From positions 900 to 58,062 of the forward strand of contig JALSVQ010000049.1 of assembly GCA_027073495.1 (NCBI GenBank): 57,163 bases of DNA, in the 5' to 3' direction. Every line of letters starts with the position of its first letter. Position 1 is the stretch's first letter. The notes beneath the pieces are model-generated. The model saw only the letters and a program-made list of their open reading frames with translations, was not told the origin of the DNA and made no database searches. Positions 26,770-36,108 of the stretch are shown here, piece by piece. Position numbers and translations under genes: made by a program. This DNA is from Flavobacteriaceae bacterium. Its GTDB lineage: Bacteria; Bacteroidota; Bacteroidia; Flavobacteriales; Flavobacteriaceae.

Positions 26770-27543
26770 TTATTTTTTATATTTTACTAATAAATCTACT
26801 AATTTGATAGACGCATCTTCCATATCAGTAACAATTGCATCAACTTTTGCAATAATATAATTATAAAATATTTGAAGGATAATAGCTACTACAAGACCAA
26901 ATACAGTTGTTAACAAGGCTATTTTAATACCTCCTGCTACAATAGATGGTTGCATATCTCCCATTTGTTGAATTTTATCAAAGGCATCAATCATACCGAT
27001 TACCGTACCCATAAACCCAAGCATTGGTGCAAGTGCAATAAATAATGATAACCAAGAGATATTTTTCTCTAAAGAAGCCATTTGAACACCTCCATAAGAA
27101 ACTACTGCCTTTTCTGCTTGATCTACTCCTTCATCCATACGGTCTAAACCTTGGTAAAAGATAGATGCAACTGGCCCTGCTGTATTTCTACATACTTCTT
27201 TTGCAGCATCAACACCTCCAGAAGCTAAAGCATCTTCTATTTTTCCGATTAATTTGTTTGTATTAGTAGTTGCTGAGTTTAAATAGATAATACGTTCTAT
27301 TGCTACTGCCAATCCTAAGATCAAACACAATAATACAATACCCATAAATCCTGCTCCTCCTTCTACGAAACGTGTTTTTAATTCTTGGTGAAAACCACCT
27401 TCATCAGTTGCAGCTGCATCTGCAGCATCATCTTGTACTGCTACTGCAGTTGCTTGACTTGAAGCAGTTGCTGCGTTTACAGTGTTTACAGATCCAAAAG
27501 CAATCATCGCTGTAATTGCTAAAATAGAAAATAATTTTTTCAT
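26770..27543 (-). CDS. MotA/TolQ/ExbB proton channel protein
   Basis: 257 residues. An N-terminal hydrophobic signal-like segment (MKKLFSILAITAMIAFGSV ...) is followed by an Ala/Asp-rich stretch and then three membrane helices (about 60-82, 163-185, 200-225). The conserved ExbB core includes WLSLFIALAPMLGFMGTVIGMI and GGIKIALLTTVFGLVVAI. It forms the inner-membrane stator pentamer with the downstream ExbD proteins. The extra N-terminal signal sequence is common in Bacteroidota homologues. No TonB gene is in the window. Confidence 0.93.
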   Translation of the reverse strand: MKKLFSILAITAMIAFGSVNTVNAATASSQATAVAVQDDAADAAATDEGGFHQELKTRFVEGGAGFMGIVLLCLILGLAVAIERIIYLNSATTNTNKLIGKIEDALASGGVDAAKEVCRNTAGPVASIFYQGLDRMDEGVDQAEKAVVSYGGVQMASLEKNISWLSLFIALAPMLGFMGTVIGMIDAFDKIQQMGDMQPSIVAGGIKIALLTTVFGLVVAIILQIFYNYIIAKVDAIVTDMEDASIKLVDLLVKYKK

Positions 27544-27607
27544 CTTTTTAATTCTTTTAAATTAATTTTTAATTATACATTCAATATTAATATTAGTAAA
27601 AACAGAG

Positions 27608-27692
27608 CGGAGAAGAAGGGATTCGAACCCCCGATACGTTTCCGTAAACACGCTTTCCAGGCGTGCGCCATAAACCACTCGGCCACTTCTCC
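27608..27692 (-). tRNA. tRNA-Ser (anticodon GGA)
   Basis: The acceptor stem GGAGAAG / CTTCTCC encloses an 85-nt class II tRNA with a variable arm and the T-loop GGTTCGAATCC. The anticodon stem CGCCT/AGCG region gives loop anticodon GGA. CCA is not encoded. Confidence 0.95.
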
Positions 27693-27901
27693 TACTAACT
27701 ATCTTTAGCTAATAGACTGCCAAATAACGAAAAATTATTGATTATTAAAAATATTATTAACTTTTTTTATCTACTTTTTTCAACAATTTGGTACTTTTAT
27801 TAAAAAAACTACTGAAAATTAAACATTTATGAAAAAACAAAAAAAAGTACTATTTCCATTTCTAAGATTAAAAAGAAGCTGTTTTTCTCAAAAAATAAAT
27901 A

Positions 27902-28933
27902 CTATTTACACAATTCACCTCGTAATGATTTTTCAAATAATATTTTTAATTTTGATTTTGGAGCATCAATAGTAAGGATATATTTCAATTTTGCAATCGC
28001 TGCTTCTGTAGTGATGTCATGTCCTGAGAAAATACCCATCTTTTTGAGTTCTAAACTCGTTTCATAATGCCCCATTATAACACTTCCACCAATACATTGC
28101 GTCACATCTACAATAAGAATACCTTTTTTAAGCGCTTTTTTAAGCGCTTTAATAAACCAAGCGCTTGTTGGCGCATTTCCCGCTCCATAGGTCTCTAAAA
28201 CCACACCTTTCAAACCTTTTATATTTAGCATAGCTTCTACAACAGCTGGTGTTATACCTGGAAATAGTTTTAAAATAACAACATCATCGACTAATTTTTT
28301 TCGGACGATTAGTTTTTTTGATTTTGGCATTTTTTGAATAGCCGATTTATTAAATTTAAGATGAACGCCACTTGTAGCTAAGGCTGGATAATTAGGAGAA
28401 GTAAAAGCTTCAAAATGTTCGGCATTTACTTTTGTGGTTCGATTAGCACGATATAATTTATACTCAAAATACAATGAAACTTCTGGCACAACACTATTCC
28501 CTTTTTTATCTAATGAAGCAGCAACTTGAATGGCTGTAATCAGATTTTCTTTTGCATCAGTACGCAAATCACCTATAGGCAATTGCGAACCTGTAAACAC
28601 AATAGCTTTTGACAAATGTTCAAACATAAAGCTCAATGCCGAAGCAGTATAAGCCATCGTGTCAGAACCTGATAGCACAACAAATCCATCGGCAGATTCA
28701 TAGTGGGTTTCTATAATAGTAGCAATTTTAGCAATGTATAGACTATTCATATCTGAAGAATCTATCGGTTCTTCAAACGATATAGTTTTAATATTACACG
28801 CTATTTGATTGAGTTCAGGAATATTCTTACGGAGATTATCAAAATCAAATGCCTTGAGCGAATTTGATTTATAATCTTTGACCATACCAATGGTTCCTCC
28901 TGTATAAATCAATAAAATATTGGGTTTATGCAT
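27902..28933 (-). CDS. ansA: Type I L-asparaginase
   Basis: 343 residues. Hydrolyses asparagine to aspartate and ammonia. The first catalytic Thr is in LLIYTGGTIGM and the second in VVLSGSDTMAYTASALSFM; the FTGSQLPIGDLRTDAKENL block is typical of cytosolic type I enzymes. No signal peptide. The C-terminal domain has ETYGAGNAP. Fits the amino-acid catabolic character of the window. Downstream of the PPIase gene but separated by a terminator hairpin. Confidence 0.94.
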   Translation of the reverse strand: MHKPNILLIYTGGTIGMVKDYKSNSLKAFDFDNLRKNIPELNQIACNIKTISFEEPIDSSDMNSLYIAKIATIIETHYESADGFVVLSGSDTMAYTASALSFMFEHLSKAIVFTGSQLPIGDLRTDAKENLITAIQVAASLDKKGNSVVPEVSLYFEYKLYRANRTTKVNAEHFEAFTSPNYPALATSGVHLKFNKSAIQKMPKSKKLIVRKKLVDDVVILKLFPGITPAVVEAMLNIKGLKGVVLETYGAGNAPTSAWFIKALKKALKKGILIVDVTQCIGGSVIMGHYETSLELKKMGIFSGHDITTEAAIAKLKYILTIDAPKSKLKILFEKSLRGELCK

Positions 28934-28950
28934 TGCTGTACTATATATTA

Positions 28951-28982
28951 TAAAGCCTAAACTGAAACAGTTTAGGCTTTAT
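28951..28982. terminator. Rho-independent terminator after the PPIase gene
   Basis: A perfect 13-bp stem AAAGCCTAAACTG / CAGTTTAGGCTTT with a 3-nt loop. It lies between the PPIase stop (28993, minus) and the asparaginase start (28933, minus). Confidence 0.88.
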
Positions 28983-28992
28983 TTATTTAATT

Positions 28993-29925
28993 TTATTTAA
29001 CTTTTACAAGTTCTGTTTCAAAAATAAGTGTCGCATTTGGTGGTATCACACCTCCTGCTCCCTGCGCTCCATAGCCTAAATGTGGTGGAATAATCAATAC
29101 CGCTTTATCGCCTTCTTTTAGCAAAGCAATACCTTCATCCCAACCAGAGATAACTTGCCCTACACCTAATACAAATTCAATAGGTTCATTTCTATTGTAA
29201 GACGAATCAAATACTTGTCCACTGGTAAGTTTTCCCGTATAATGTACGGCTACTTTTTTTCCTTTCTTAGCCGGTTTTCCTGTTCCTGTTTCTACTATTT
29301 TATAATACAAACCACTTGCTGTTTGTTCAAAACCTTCTGTTAATGCTTTTAAAGCTTCTTTGGCTGCTTCGCGTTGTTGTTTTTCGCGTGCTTCTTTTTC
29401 TGCATTAAATTTTTCAAATACTTGTACTGCATCAAACTTTGCTGCTGCATCTCCTTGGCGAATTATTTCTACGGACTCAATTTTATCACCTTGTGCAATA
29501 CTATCTACTACATCTTGTCCTTCAACGACTTTACCAAATACAGTATGCTTTCCATCTAACCAAGGCGTAGCATTATGTGTAATAAAAAACTGACTTCCAT
29601 TGGATGCAGGTCCTGAATTTGCCATAGACAATATCCCTGCTGTATCGTGTTTTAAATCCGAATGAAATTCATCATCAAATTTATAACCTGGATCACCTGC
29701 TCCCGTTCCTTGTGGATCTCCACCTTGAATCATAAAATCTGGAATAACACGATGAAATGTTAATCCATTATAAAATGGTTCACCGAGTTCCTTTGCTGTG
29801 TTTTTTATTTTCCCTTCAGACAAACCTACAAAGTTAGCTACTGTTCCAGGTGTTTTTTCATCTTCTAATTTGATTAATATAGTGCCTTTGTTTGTATTAA
29901 ACTTAGCATAAATTCCATTATCCAT
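28993..29925 (-). CDS. Cyclophilin-FKBP dual-family peptidyl-prolyl isomerase
   Basis: 310 residues with two unrelated PPIase folds. The N-terminal cyclophilin (about 5-150) has [35 protein letters not shown] and [12 protein letters not shown] Lys/Glu-rich helical linker follows (about 170-195). The C-terminal FKBP (about 210-310) has [41 protein letters not shown] and [14 protein letters not shown]. There is no signal peptide, so the protein is cytosolic. Such fusions are known in some Bacteroidota and protists. It would act in protein folding. The gene has its own -7 element and terminator. Confidence 0.95.
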   Translation of the reverse strand: MDNGIYAKFNTNKGTILIKLEDEKTPGTVANFVGLSEGKIKNTAKELGEPFYNGLTFHRVIPDFMIQGGDPQGTGAGDPGYKFDDEFHSDLKHDTAGILSMANSGPASNGSQFFITHNATPWLDGKHTVFGKVVEGQDVVDSIAQGDKIESVEIIRQGDAAAKFDAVQVFEKFNAEKEAREKQQREAAKEALKALTEGFEQTASGLYYKIVETGTGKPAKKGKKVAVHYTGKLTSGQVFDSSYNRNEPIEFVLGVGQVISGWDEGIALLKEGDKAVLIIPPHLGYGAQGAGGVIPPNATLIFETELVKVK

Positions 29926-29947
29926 TTCTATTGTTTTAAATTTTTAG

Positions 29948-29955
29948 CAAAAATA
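29948..29955 (-). promoter_or_regulatory. Bacteroidota -7 element for the cyclophilin-FKBP gene
   Basis: TATTTTTG on the minus strand (TAnnTTTG), 23 bp before the ATG. Confidence 0.55.
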
Positions 29956-30055
29956 CATTATTTTTTATTTGCGCTTTCATAAAATTACTTTAAAATTCTA
30001 TAATTTAGAAAATATATTTTGCTTATTTTGCAGTTAAATCATTAAACCTAGTACA

Positions 30056-30667
30056 ATGCAACAAATACTGATAACGCCAACCTATTTTCCGAGTATCGCA
30101 CATTTTGTAGCTATTGTTAAAGCAGAAGAAGTCTGGATTGAAACCCAAGAGCACTATCAAAAGCAAAGCTACCGTAATAGCTGCTATATCAATACAGACA
30201 AAGGTAGAGAAGCGCTGACTATTCCTATTGTTTATTCGCAAAAAAACGGACACATACGCAGTGAGATGATACCTCTTGTAACAGCTAGTAACTGGCAAAA
30301 GCAGCATTTAAGAGCTTTGGAAACTGCTTATAATAGTTCGCCTTTTTTTGAATTTTATATTGATGATTTAATGCCTATTTTTACAACTAAATTTACACAG
30401 TTACAAGCGCTAAATATCGCTATTCTAAAACTTTTGTTTTCAATACTAGAAATAGATAAAAAGATAATAGCTACTACGCAATATGATCAGTATCCTAAAG
30501 CCTTAGATTTACGCTATTTAGCCAATAGAAGAAAAGAAAAAACCTATGCATTTGATAAATATATACAGGTTTTTGGCGCTTTTGAAAGCAATTTAAGTAT
30601 TTTGGATCTACTTTTTATGGAAGGACCTAATGCCATTTTATATCTGAAACAACAAAACTTATTTTAG
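30056..30667 (+). CDS. WbqC-like family protein
   Basis: 203 residues matching the WbqC-like family: ITPTYFPSIAHFVAIVKAEEVWIE near the start, YQKQSYRNSCYINTDKGREALTIPI, and EFYIDDLMPIF. Family members occur near polysaccharide synthesis genes and in Bacteroidota as stand-alone cytosolic proteins; the biochemical activity is not established. Upstream of oxyR by ~80 bp. Confidence 0.88.
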   Translation: MQQILITPTYFPSIAHFVAIVKAEEVWIETQEHYQKQSYRNSCYINTDKGREALTIPIVYSQKNGHIRSEMIPLVTASNWQKQHLRALETAYNSSPFFEFYIDDLMPIFTTKFTQLQALNIAILKLLFSILEIDKKIIATTQYDQYPKALDLRYLANRRKEKTYAFDKYIQVFGAFESNLSILDLLFMEGPNAILYLKQQNLF

Positions 30668-30745
30668 TAAAAAATACAGAATTTAAAAACTAATAGTATA
30701 AGTCAAATTGATATTTTTAGTATCTTTATCAAAAATTACTATACT

Positions 30746-31687
30746 ATGACTATTTCACAATTAAAATATATACTTGCAGTAGCAAAATATCAAAATTTTA
30801 CTAGAGCAGCCGCGAGTTGTTTTGTAACACAACCAACACTTAGTATGCAAATACAAAAATTGGAAGAAGAACTTGCTATTAAGATTTTTGATCGTTCAAA
30901 AAAACCATTAAAAGTAACTAAAATTGGTGAAAAAATAATTGAACAAGCCAAAAGTATTGTTGATGAGAGCAATAGAATGCAAGATATCATTGAACAAGAA
31001 AAAGGTTTTGTTGGCGGGCGTTTTGTTGTCGGTATTATCCCTACGATAATGCCTACATTATTACCCATGTTTTTAAAAACTTTTTTGAAACGTTATCCAA
31101 AAGTTAAATTGGAAGTATTGGAGCTTACGACACAAGATATCATCCAAAAACTAAAAGATGGACATATTGATGCTGCCATAGCTGCTACACCTTTGGAGGT
31201 AGATCATATTATTGAAAAACCGCTCTATTATGAACCGTTTGTTGGGTTTGTACCCGAAAATCATCGCTTGTTCCCTGTCAAATCTTTAAAACCTGAAGAT
31301 TTGAATCTTGATGATATTTTACTTCTTGAAGATGGCCATTGTTTTAGTGACAATATTATTAATCTTTGTAGTGCTTTTCGGAATAATGAGAACAATAAAG
31401 TTACTGTTCAAGCAGGTAATTTTCAAACTTTAATTGCCTTATCTAAAGATGATTTTGGGATGACACTCCTGCCCTATTTAAACACTTTGGAAATGGCTGA
31501 ATCTGATACAAAATATTTACGCTATTTTGAGAAACCAGAACCTGCAAGACAAGTGAGTTTAATCTATAGTAAATCACAACTCAAAATACAGCTTATCCAA
31601 GCATTGCAAGAAACCATAACTGCTGTAATACGTGGTGCTATTTCATTTTATGATGTCAAATTGATAAGTGCTTTGAAAAAGAGATAA
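30746..31687 (+). CDS. oxyR: OxyR, LysR-family hydrogen-peroxide sensor
   Basis: 313 residues. An N-terminal LysR helix-turn-helix (FTRAAASCFVTQPTLSMQIQ region) precedes the LysR substrate domain from about 90. The redox pair is visible: LLEDGHCFSDNIINLC places Cys at residues 199 and 208, the same numbers as the peroxide-sensing disulfide of E. coli OxyR. This supports a peroxide-responsive activator of catalase/peroxidase genes rather than a metabolite-binding LysR protein. No target gene is adjacent. Confidence 0.9.
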   Translation: MTISQLKYILAVAKYQNFTRAAASCFVTQPTLSMQIQKLEEELAIKIFDRSKKPLKVTKIGEKIIEQAKSIVDESNRMQDIIEQEKGFVGGRFVVGIIPTIMPTLLPMFLKTFLKRYPKVKLEVLELTTQDIIQKLKDGHIDAAIAATPLEVDHIIEKPLYYEPFVGFVPENHRLFPVKSLKPEDLNLDDILLLEDGHCFSDNIINLCSAFRNNENNKVTVQAGNFQTLIALSKDDFGMTLLPYLNTLEMAESDTKYLRYFEKPEPARQVSLIYSKSQLKIQLIQALQETITAVIRGAISFYDVKLISALKKR

Positions 31688-31712
31688 GTGCTGAATGATG
31701 CGTTATAAATGA

Positions 31713-32273
31713 TTACTCCCAATTCAAATAAAAAGTCGATGCTTGTATTGAATCATTTATTCGTAAGTCACTACAGTCTTTATCTGAATTTCTCCATTGA
31801 CTACCTAATATTTTTCCATCAAACTGAAATACCATTCGCAATGAATCAAAACTTAAATTAACCGTTCTATCGGGTAATATATCACAATTTGTTTTTAGCT
31901 TACTTTTCAAAATATCAATATAATACGATTTTGCATTCAAGCCTTGTTTTGTTGTGTATTTCTCATTATAAACAGTAATTTTTCTAAAAAAAGATGAGGA
32001 ATCACCTTGTGTTTTTGCAATGGCTACAAAATTCAATATTCCTGTTTTTGTATAGCAGTAATAGCTATCATCGGGCGCTTCAACAAAATCACCTTCTTCC
32101 AATCGCACTACTATAGAATCATTAGGAAAAAGCTGATTTAACTGCCAAACGGCAGTACTATCTTTCAAAACACCCATTTGATGCTTTGTAAGCAAGTTTT
32201 TTGGATCTTTTTGGCTTGTATTACACGAATAAATCAGAAAAAAAAGTATTAAAATACTATAAAAGCGACTCAT
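31713..32273 (-). CDS. Lipoprotein of unknown function
   Basis: 186 residues. The signal peptide ends with lipobox IYSC (Cys17). The mature part is beta-rich with no family I recognise. It begins 6 bp after the HerA-like ATPase gene and so is probably co-transcribed, but the envelope location makes a direct partnership unlikely. Confidence 0.78.
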   Translation of the reverse strand: MSRFYSILILFFLIYSCNTSQKDPKNLLTKHQMGVLKDSTAVWQLNQLFPNDSIVVRLEEGDFVEAPDDSYYCYTKTGILNFVAIAKTQGDSSSFFRKITVYNEKYTTKQGLNAKSYYIDILKSKLKTNCDILPDRTVNLSFDSLRMVFQFDGKILGSQWRNSDKDCSDLRINDSIQASTFYLNWE

Positions 32274-32278
32274 ATTGC

Positions 32279-33787
32279 TTATAAAACTTTCTTCAAGATA
32301 CCGAATACACTTCGTATAAAGGTAGCACTTGTTACTACTTTCAAAATAGGATTCATACGTGTACTCTTTCTACGAGTTGACCTTCTTCTAGAGCTTGTCT
32401 TTTTTTCTTTCTCTTGCTCCTGCTTTTTTTGAATTTCTTTTCCTTTTTTGATCAAAATTTCATAAGCACTTTCACGATCTATTTCTTCATTATATTTAGC
32501 AATAATTTCAGATTTAGCAATCGTTTCCTTCAATTCTTTTGGCGTGAGCACATCCATTCTACTCATTGGCGCGCGTAGCATTGTAGCTGCCAATGGCGTC
32601 GGAATACCTTTTTCATTTAATCCAGTTACTAGCGCCTCACCTATTCCTAATGCTGTTACTATTGCTTTGGTTTCATAAAACTCCGAGTCTGGATAGTTTT
32701 CTGCTGCCAATTTAATCGCTTTACGGTCTTTTGCTGTAAATGCACGTAAAGCATGTTGTACTTTTAGTCCTAATTGTGCCAAAATAGCCTCTGGCACATC
32801 TTTTGGGTTTTGTGTAACAAAGTACAAGCCAATACCTTTAGAACGTATCAGTTTAACTATGCTTTCTAGCTGACTCATCAGCGCTTTTGACGCTTCATTA
32901 AATATTAAATGCGCTTCATCTATAAAAATGATTAATTCTGGTCTTCCGCTATCACCTTGTTCAGGAAATGTATCATATATTTCTGCTAACAGCTGTAGCA
33001 TAAATGTAGAGAAAAGCTTTGGTCTGTCTTGAATATCGGTAAGACGCAAAATGGAAATGATACCATGACCATCATCTGCTACGCGTGTTAAATCATTAAC
33101 ATCAAAAGAACGTTCTCCAAAAAACTTATCACCACCTTGTTGTTCCAACTCTACTATTTTACGTAAAATTGCCCCTGTACTTGCCGTTGATATACGCCCG
33201 TATTCTTCTTCTATTTCATCTTTTCCTTCGCGCGTAGCAAATTGTAGTATTTTTTTGAGGTCTTTTAAATCTAAAAGTAAAAGTCCGTTATCATCTGCAT
33301 ATTTAAATAAAATAGCAATAATACCACTTTGCGTATCGGTCAAATCTAATATTCTGGAAAGTAAAACAGGTCCAAATTCTGAAACCGTAGCACGCAAACG
33401 CACACCATCTTGCTCAGACAGTGTTAATATTTCTACAGGGAAACCACTAGCGTTAAATGGAATGCCTATTTTTTCGTGACGTTCATCTATTTTGGGATGT
33501 CCTGGACTCGGCATTGCCAAACCACTCAAATCTCCTTTCATATCCATCAAAAGGACAGGAATACCTTTGTCAGAAAGATTTTCTGCAAGTACTTGCAACG
33601 TTTTTGTCTTTCCAGTACCAGTAGCACCAGCTATTAAACCGTGTCTATTTAGCGTCTTTAAAGGAATAGTAACCTTAGCATCTGCCACAGGTTCGCCGTC
33701 TAAAATACCAGCTCCAAGTGTTAAAACTTCGCCTTTTGCTTTATAGCCTTCTTGTATGGTCTGTATGAATGATTCTTTTCGTGTCAT
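32279..33787 (-). CDS. HerA-like helicase domain protein (DUF853 / YjgR type)
   Basis: 502 residues. P-loop ATPase of the HerA/FtsK superfamily: Walker A in LIAGATGTGKTKTLQ, LLMDMKGDLSGLA, and Walker B in LIIFIDEAHLIF. KGIGLYFVTQNPKDVPEAIL is typical of DUF853 proteins. The basic C-terminal tail (SSRRRSTRRKSTR) may bind nucleic acid. Cytosolic. True function is unknown even in E. coli YjgR. No NurA nuclease is adjacent, so this is not the HerA-NurA pair. Confidence 0.88.
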   Translation of the reverse strand: MTRKESFIQTIQEGYKAKGEVLTLGAGILDGEPVADAKVTIPLKTLNRHGLIAGATGTGKTKTLQVLAENLSDKGIPVLLMDMKGDLSGLAMPSPGHPKIDERHEKIGIPFNASGFPVEILTLSEQDGVRLRATVSEFGPVLLSRILDLTDTQSGIIAILFKYADDNGLLLLDLKDLKKILQFATREGKDEIEEEYGRISTASTGAILRKIVELEQQGGDKFFGERSFDVNDLTRVADDGHGIISILRLTDIQDRPKLFSTFMLQLLAEIYDTFPEQGDSGRPELIIFIDEAHLIFNEASKALMSQLESIVKLIRSKGIGLYFVTQNPKDVPEAILAQLGLKVQHALRAFTAKDRKAIKLAAENYPDSEFYETKAIVTALGIGEALVTGLNEKGIPTPLAATMLRAPMSRMDVLTPKELKETIAKSEIIAKYNEEIDRESAYEILIKKGKEIQKKQEQEKEKKTSSRRRSTRRKSTRMNPILKVVTSATFIRSVFGILKKVL

Positions 33788-33896
33788 CTGTTTTATTTTT
33801 GGTAAAAATAATAAAAAGAATTGGAATTGATAAAACTACGCGAATAAATTAATTCCATTAGTATAAAGACTAAAGACTTCTCTCTAAAGACAAATA

Positions 33897-34976
33897 TTAA
33901 AGTTTAAAAATTTCGTAGGAGTCACTAATATTTTTCACAATATTTGTAGTACGTTCTTCATGCGTATCTGTAATGAATAATTGACCAAAATCTCCTTCAA
34001 AAACGAGTTTAATTAAATGTGCTATCCGCTTTTCATCCAGTTTATCAAAAATATCATCTAATAATAAAATTGGTGTGCGCTTGGTGTATTTCTTAATATA
34101 ATCAAACTGCGCCAATTTCATAGCAATCAAAAATGATTTTTGCTGTCCTTGAGAACCAAATTTTTTAATAGAATGATTGCCTATTTTTAGCACTAAATCA
34201 TCTTTATGAATACCAACAGAGGTATATTGTAAAACTCTATCTTTAAGAATATTATCACTAAACAACTCAAGTAATAGTTTATCATTTAATTGACTCTTAT
34301 AAGCTATAGAAACTTGTTCATTATCAGCAGAAATCACCTGATAACGTGCCTGAAATACCGTTTGAAATTCTTTTAAAAAAAGATTTCGTTTTTCAAATAT
34401 TGCTGTACCATAATTAGCCAATTGCGCATTATAAACTTGTATTGAATTGTCATCAAAAGTATGATTTGCCGCAAAATATTTAAGCAGCGCATTTCGTTGC
34501 GATAAGACTTTATTATAAGCCATTAAATCATTTAAATACTGTTTATCGTATTGCGATATTATAATATCAATAAACTTACGTCGCGTATCACTACCTGAAA
34601 CTATCAAATCAGTATCTGCAGGAGAAATAATAACCAAAGGCAGTTGACCTATATGATCAGACAATCGGTCATACTCCTTTCCGTTGCGTTTTATTACTTT
34701 TTTATGATTGCGTTTTAGGCTACAAACCACTTGTTCTAATTCATTATTGATGTTATATTGCCCATTAATGACAAAAAAATCAGTATCGTGTTTTATATTT
34801 TGACTTGCTATTGGGTTAAAATAACTTTTGGTAAAAGATAGATAATAAATTGCATCCAAAATATTGGTTTTTCCTACGCCATTACTACCAACAAAGCAAT
34901 TCACCTTTGCCGAAAAACAAAATTTTTTTTCGGTAAAATTTTTATAATTTATAAGTTCTAAATCGGTTAATTGCAT
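33897..34976 (-). CDS. recF: DNA replication and repair protein RecF
   Basis: 359 residues. SMC-like ATPase that helps load RecA at single-strand gaps. Walker A is in FVGSNGVGKTNILDAIYYLSF, the signature in KFGSQGQQKSFLIAMKLAQ, and Walker B in TPILLLDDIFDKLD. The N-terminus LTDLELINYKNF is typical. Upstream, divergently, lies a TPR protein gene, an arrangement I remember from other Flavobacteriaceae. Confidence 0.95.
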   Translation of the reverse strand: MQLTDLELINYKNFTEKKFCFSAKVNCFVGSNGVGKTNILDAIYYLSFTKSYFNPIASQNIKHDTDFFVINGQYNINNELEQVVCSLKRNHKKVIKRNGKEYDRLSDHIGQLPLVIISPADTDLIVSGSDTRRKFIDIIISQYDKQYLNDLMAYNKVLSQRNALLKYFAANHTFDDNSIQVYNAQLANYGTAIFEKRNLFLKEFQTVFQARYQVISADNEQVSIAYKSQLNDKLLLELFSDNILKDRVLQYTSVGIHKDDLVLKIGNHSIKKFGSQGQQKSFLIAMKLAQFDYIKKYTKRTPILLLDDIFDKLDEKRIAHLIKLVFEGDFGQLFITDTHEERTTNIVKNISDSYEIFKL

Positions 34977-35047
34977 TATTAAAAATAAATATTGCGCAAA
35001 TTATTGAAATTTACTTGAAATAGCGATGCTTTTTAAAAGAAAAATTT

Positions 35048-35055
35048 TATTTTTG
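35048..35055 (+). promoter_or_regulatory. Bacteroidota -7 element (TATTTTTG)
   Basis: TAnnTTTG, 26 bp before the ATG at 35082. Confidence 0.55.
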
Positions 35056-35081
35056 CATTCGATTAAATATAAATAGATACT

Positions 35082-35858
35082 ATGGCATCATATAAGAAAA
35101 GAGGATACAAACCTAAGAAAGAGAAAATTCAAAACGAAGAGTTATTGAATGATGTGGCTTACGATGGAGAAAGTACAACCGAAGAAATATTTGAAACATT
35201 AGATGAAACTGCATCAAAAACAGAAGAATTTGTTCAAAATAATTGGAAAGCACTTTTAGGCTTATTAGCAGCTATTTTAGTTGGTTTTGCTGTTTATTAT
35301 TTGATAGATTCTAAATCAGCTGGCGAAAATGATGAAGCTGCTAATGACATTACCTTTGCTTTTGATAAATTTGACGCAGCCGTTAAAGCTACAGGAAAAG
35401 AGAAAGATTCATTATTTAAAGTAGCATTAAATGGAGATGGTAACAGACTTGGTTTTATTGATGTTATATCAGATTATAGCGGCACAAAAACTGCTAATCT
35501 TGCACAATTAGCTGCTGGTGAAGCATACTTTAATATTGGCGATTACAAAAATGCTATTGCATATTTAGACAAATTCTCTAGTGATGATATGATTCTTAGT
35601 GCACAAGCTAAAGGATTAATCGGTGATTGTTTTGTTGAATTTGAAAAATATGACGATGCCTTAGCGTATTATGCAAAAGCTATTCAAGCTTCAAAAAACA
35701 ATTTTACAACACCAAAATATCTTTTGAAAGCAGGGATTTTAGCACTTGAAAATGGCAAAAAATCTGTTGCTAAAAAATATTTCACAGAATTGAAAAATAA
35801 TTATACTTCAAGTAAAGAAGCTAAAGATATAGACTTATTGATAGCTAACGCTTCATAA
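35082..35858 (+). CDS. Tetratricopeptide repeat membrane protein (YfgM-like)
   Basis: 258 residues. A charged cytosolic N-terminus (~65) precedes one membrane helix (WKALLGLLAAILVGFAVYYLI, about 66-86). A periplasmic part follows with TPR units (LAQLAAGEAYFNIGDYKNAIAYLDKF; AKGLIGDCFVEFEKYDDALAYYAKAI). The layout resembles YfgM-type proteins that assist periplasmic chaperones at the translocon; this role is only inferred. Followed by a strong terminator. Confidence 0.88.
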   Translation: MASYKKRGYKPKKEKIQNEELLNDVAYDGESTTEEIFETLDETASKTEEFVQNNWKALLGLLAAILVGFAVYYLIDSKSAGENDEAANDITFAFDKFDAAVKATGKEKDSLFKVALNGDGNRLGFIDVISDYSGTKTANLAQLAAGEAYFNIGDYKNAIAYLDKFSSDDMILSAQAKGLIGDCFVEFEKYDDALAYYAKAIQASKNNFTTPKYLLKAGILALENGKKSVAKKYFTELKNNYTSSKEAKDIDLLIANAS

Positions 35859-35880
35859 GTTTAACACAAAACATATATTT

Positions 35881-35914
35881 AAAAACACTGATATTTTATC
35901 AGTGTTTTTTTTTT
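35881..35914 (+). terminator. Rho-independent terminator
   Basis: Stem AAAAACACTGATA / TATCAGTGTTTTT with a 3-nt loop and a T tract of 10, after the TPR gene. Confidence 0.92.
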
Positions 35915-36010
35915 GTTCTCAAGTATTTTAGAAACTATTTTCAAGTAAATACCTTCCTTCTTTATAGGCATAAAAAAAGCTTCAAATATAAAATTTAAAG
36001 CTTTATTAAG

Positions 36011-36085
36011 TGGGCAATAAGGGATTCGAACCCCTGACCCCCTCGGTGTAAACGAGGTGCTCTGAACCAACTGAGCTAATTGCCC
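36011..36085 (-). tRNA. tRNA-Val (anticodon TAC), copy 2
   Basis: 75 nt including the discriminator. Acceptor stem GGGCAAT / ATTGCCC, D-arm TTAGCTCAGTTGGTT, anticodon loop TTTACAC with TAC, T-loop GGTTCGAATCC. CCA not encoded. Confidence 0.96.
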
Positions 36086-36108
36086 TTAATTTCTTAAGGT
36101 TTTGTTTG

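Noticed and set aside
26770-27543. Flagellar MotA
   Set aside because: No MotB peptidoglycan-binding domain in the partners and the downstream genes are ExbD-type, so an ExbB/TolQ role is favoured.
28125-28170. Three copies of AAGCGCTT within the asparaginase gene
   Set aside because: They encode a repeated Ala-Leu-Lys-Lys stretch in a surface helix (ALKKALKK), so coding constraint explains them; not a regulatory site array.
32279-33787. HerA-NurA anti-phage or repair pair
   Set aside because: The ATPase is of the DUF853/YjgR type and the neighbour is a lipoprotein, not a nuclease.
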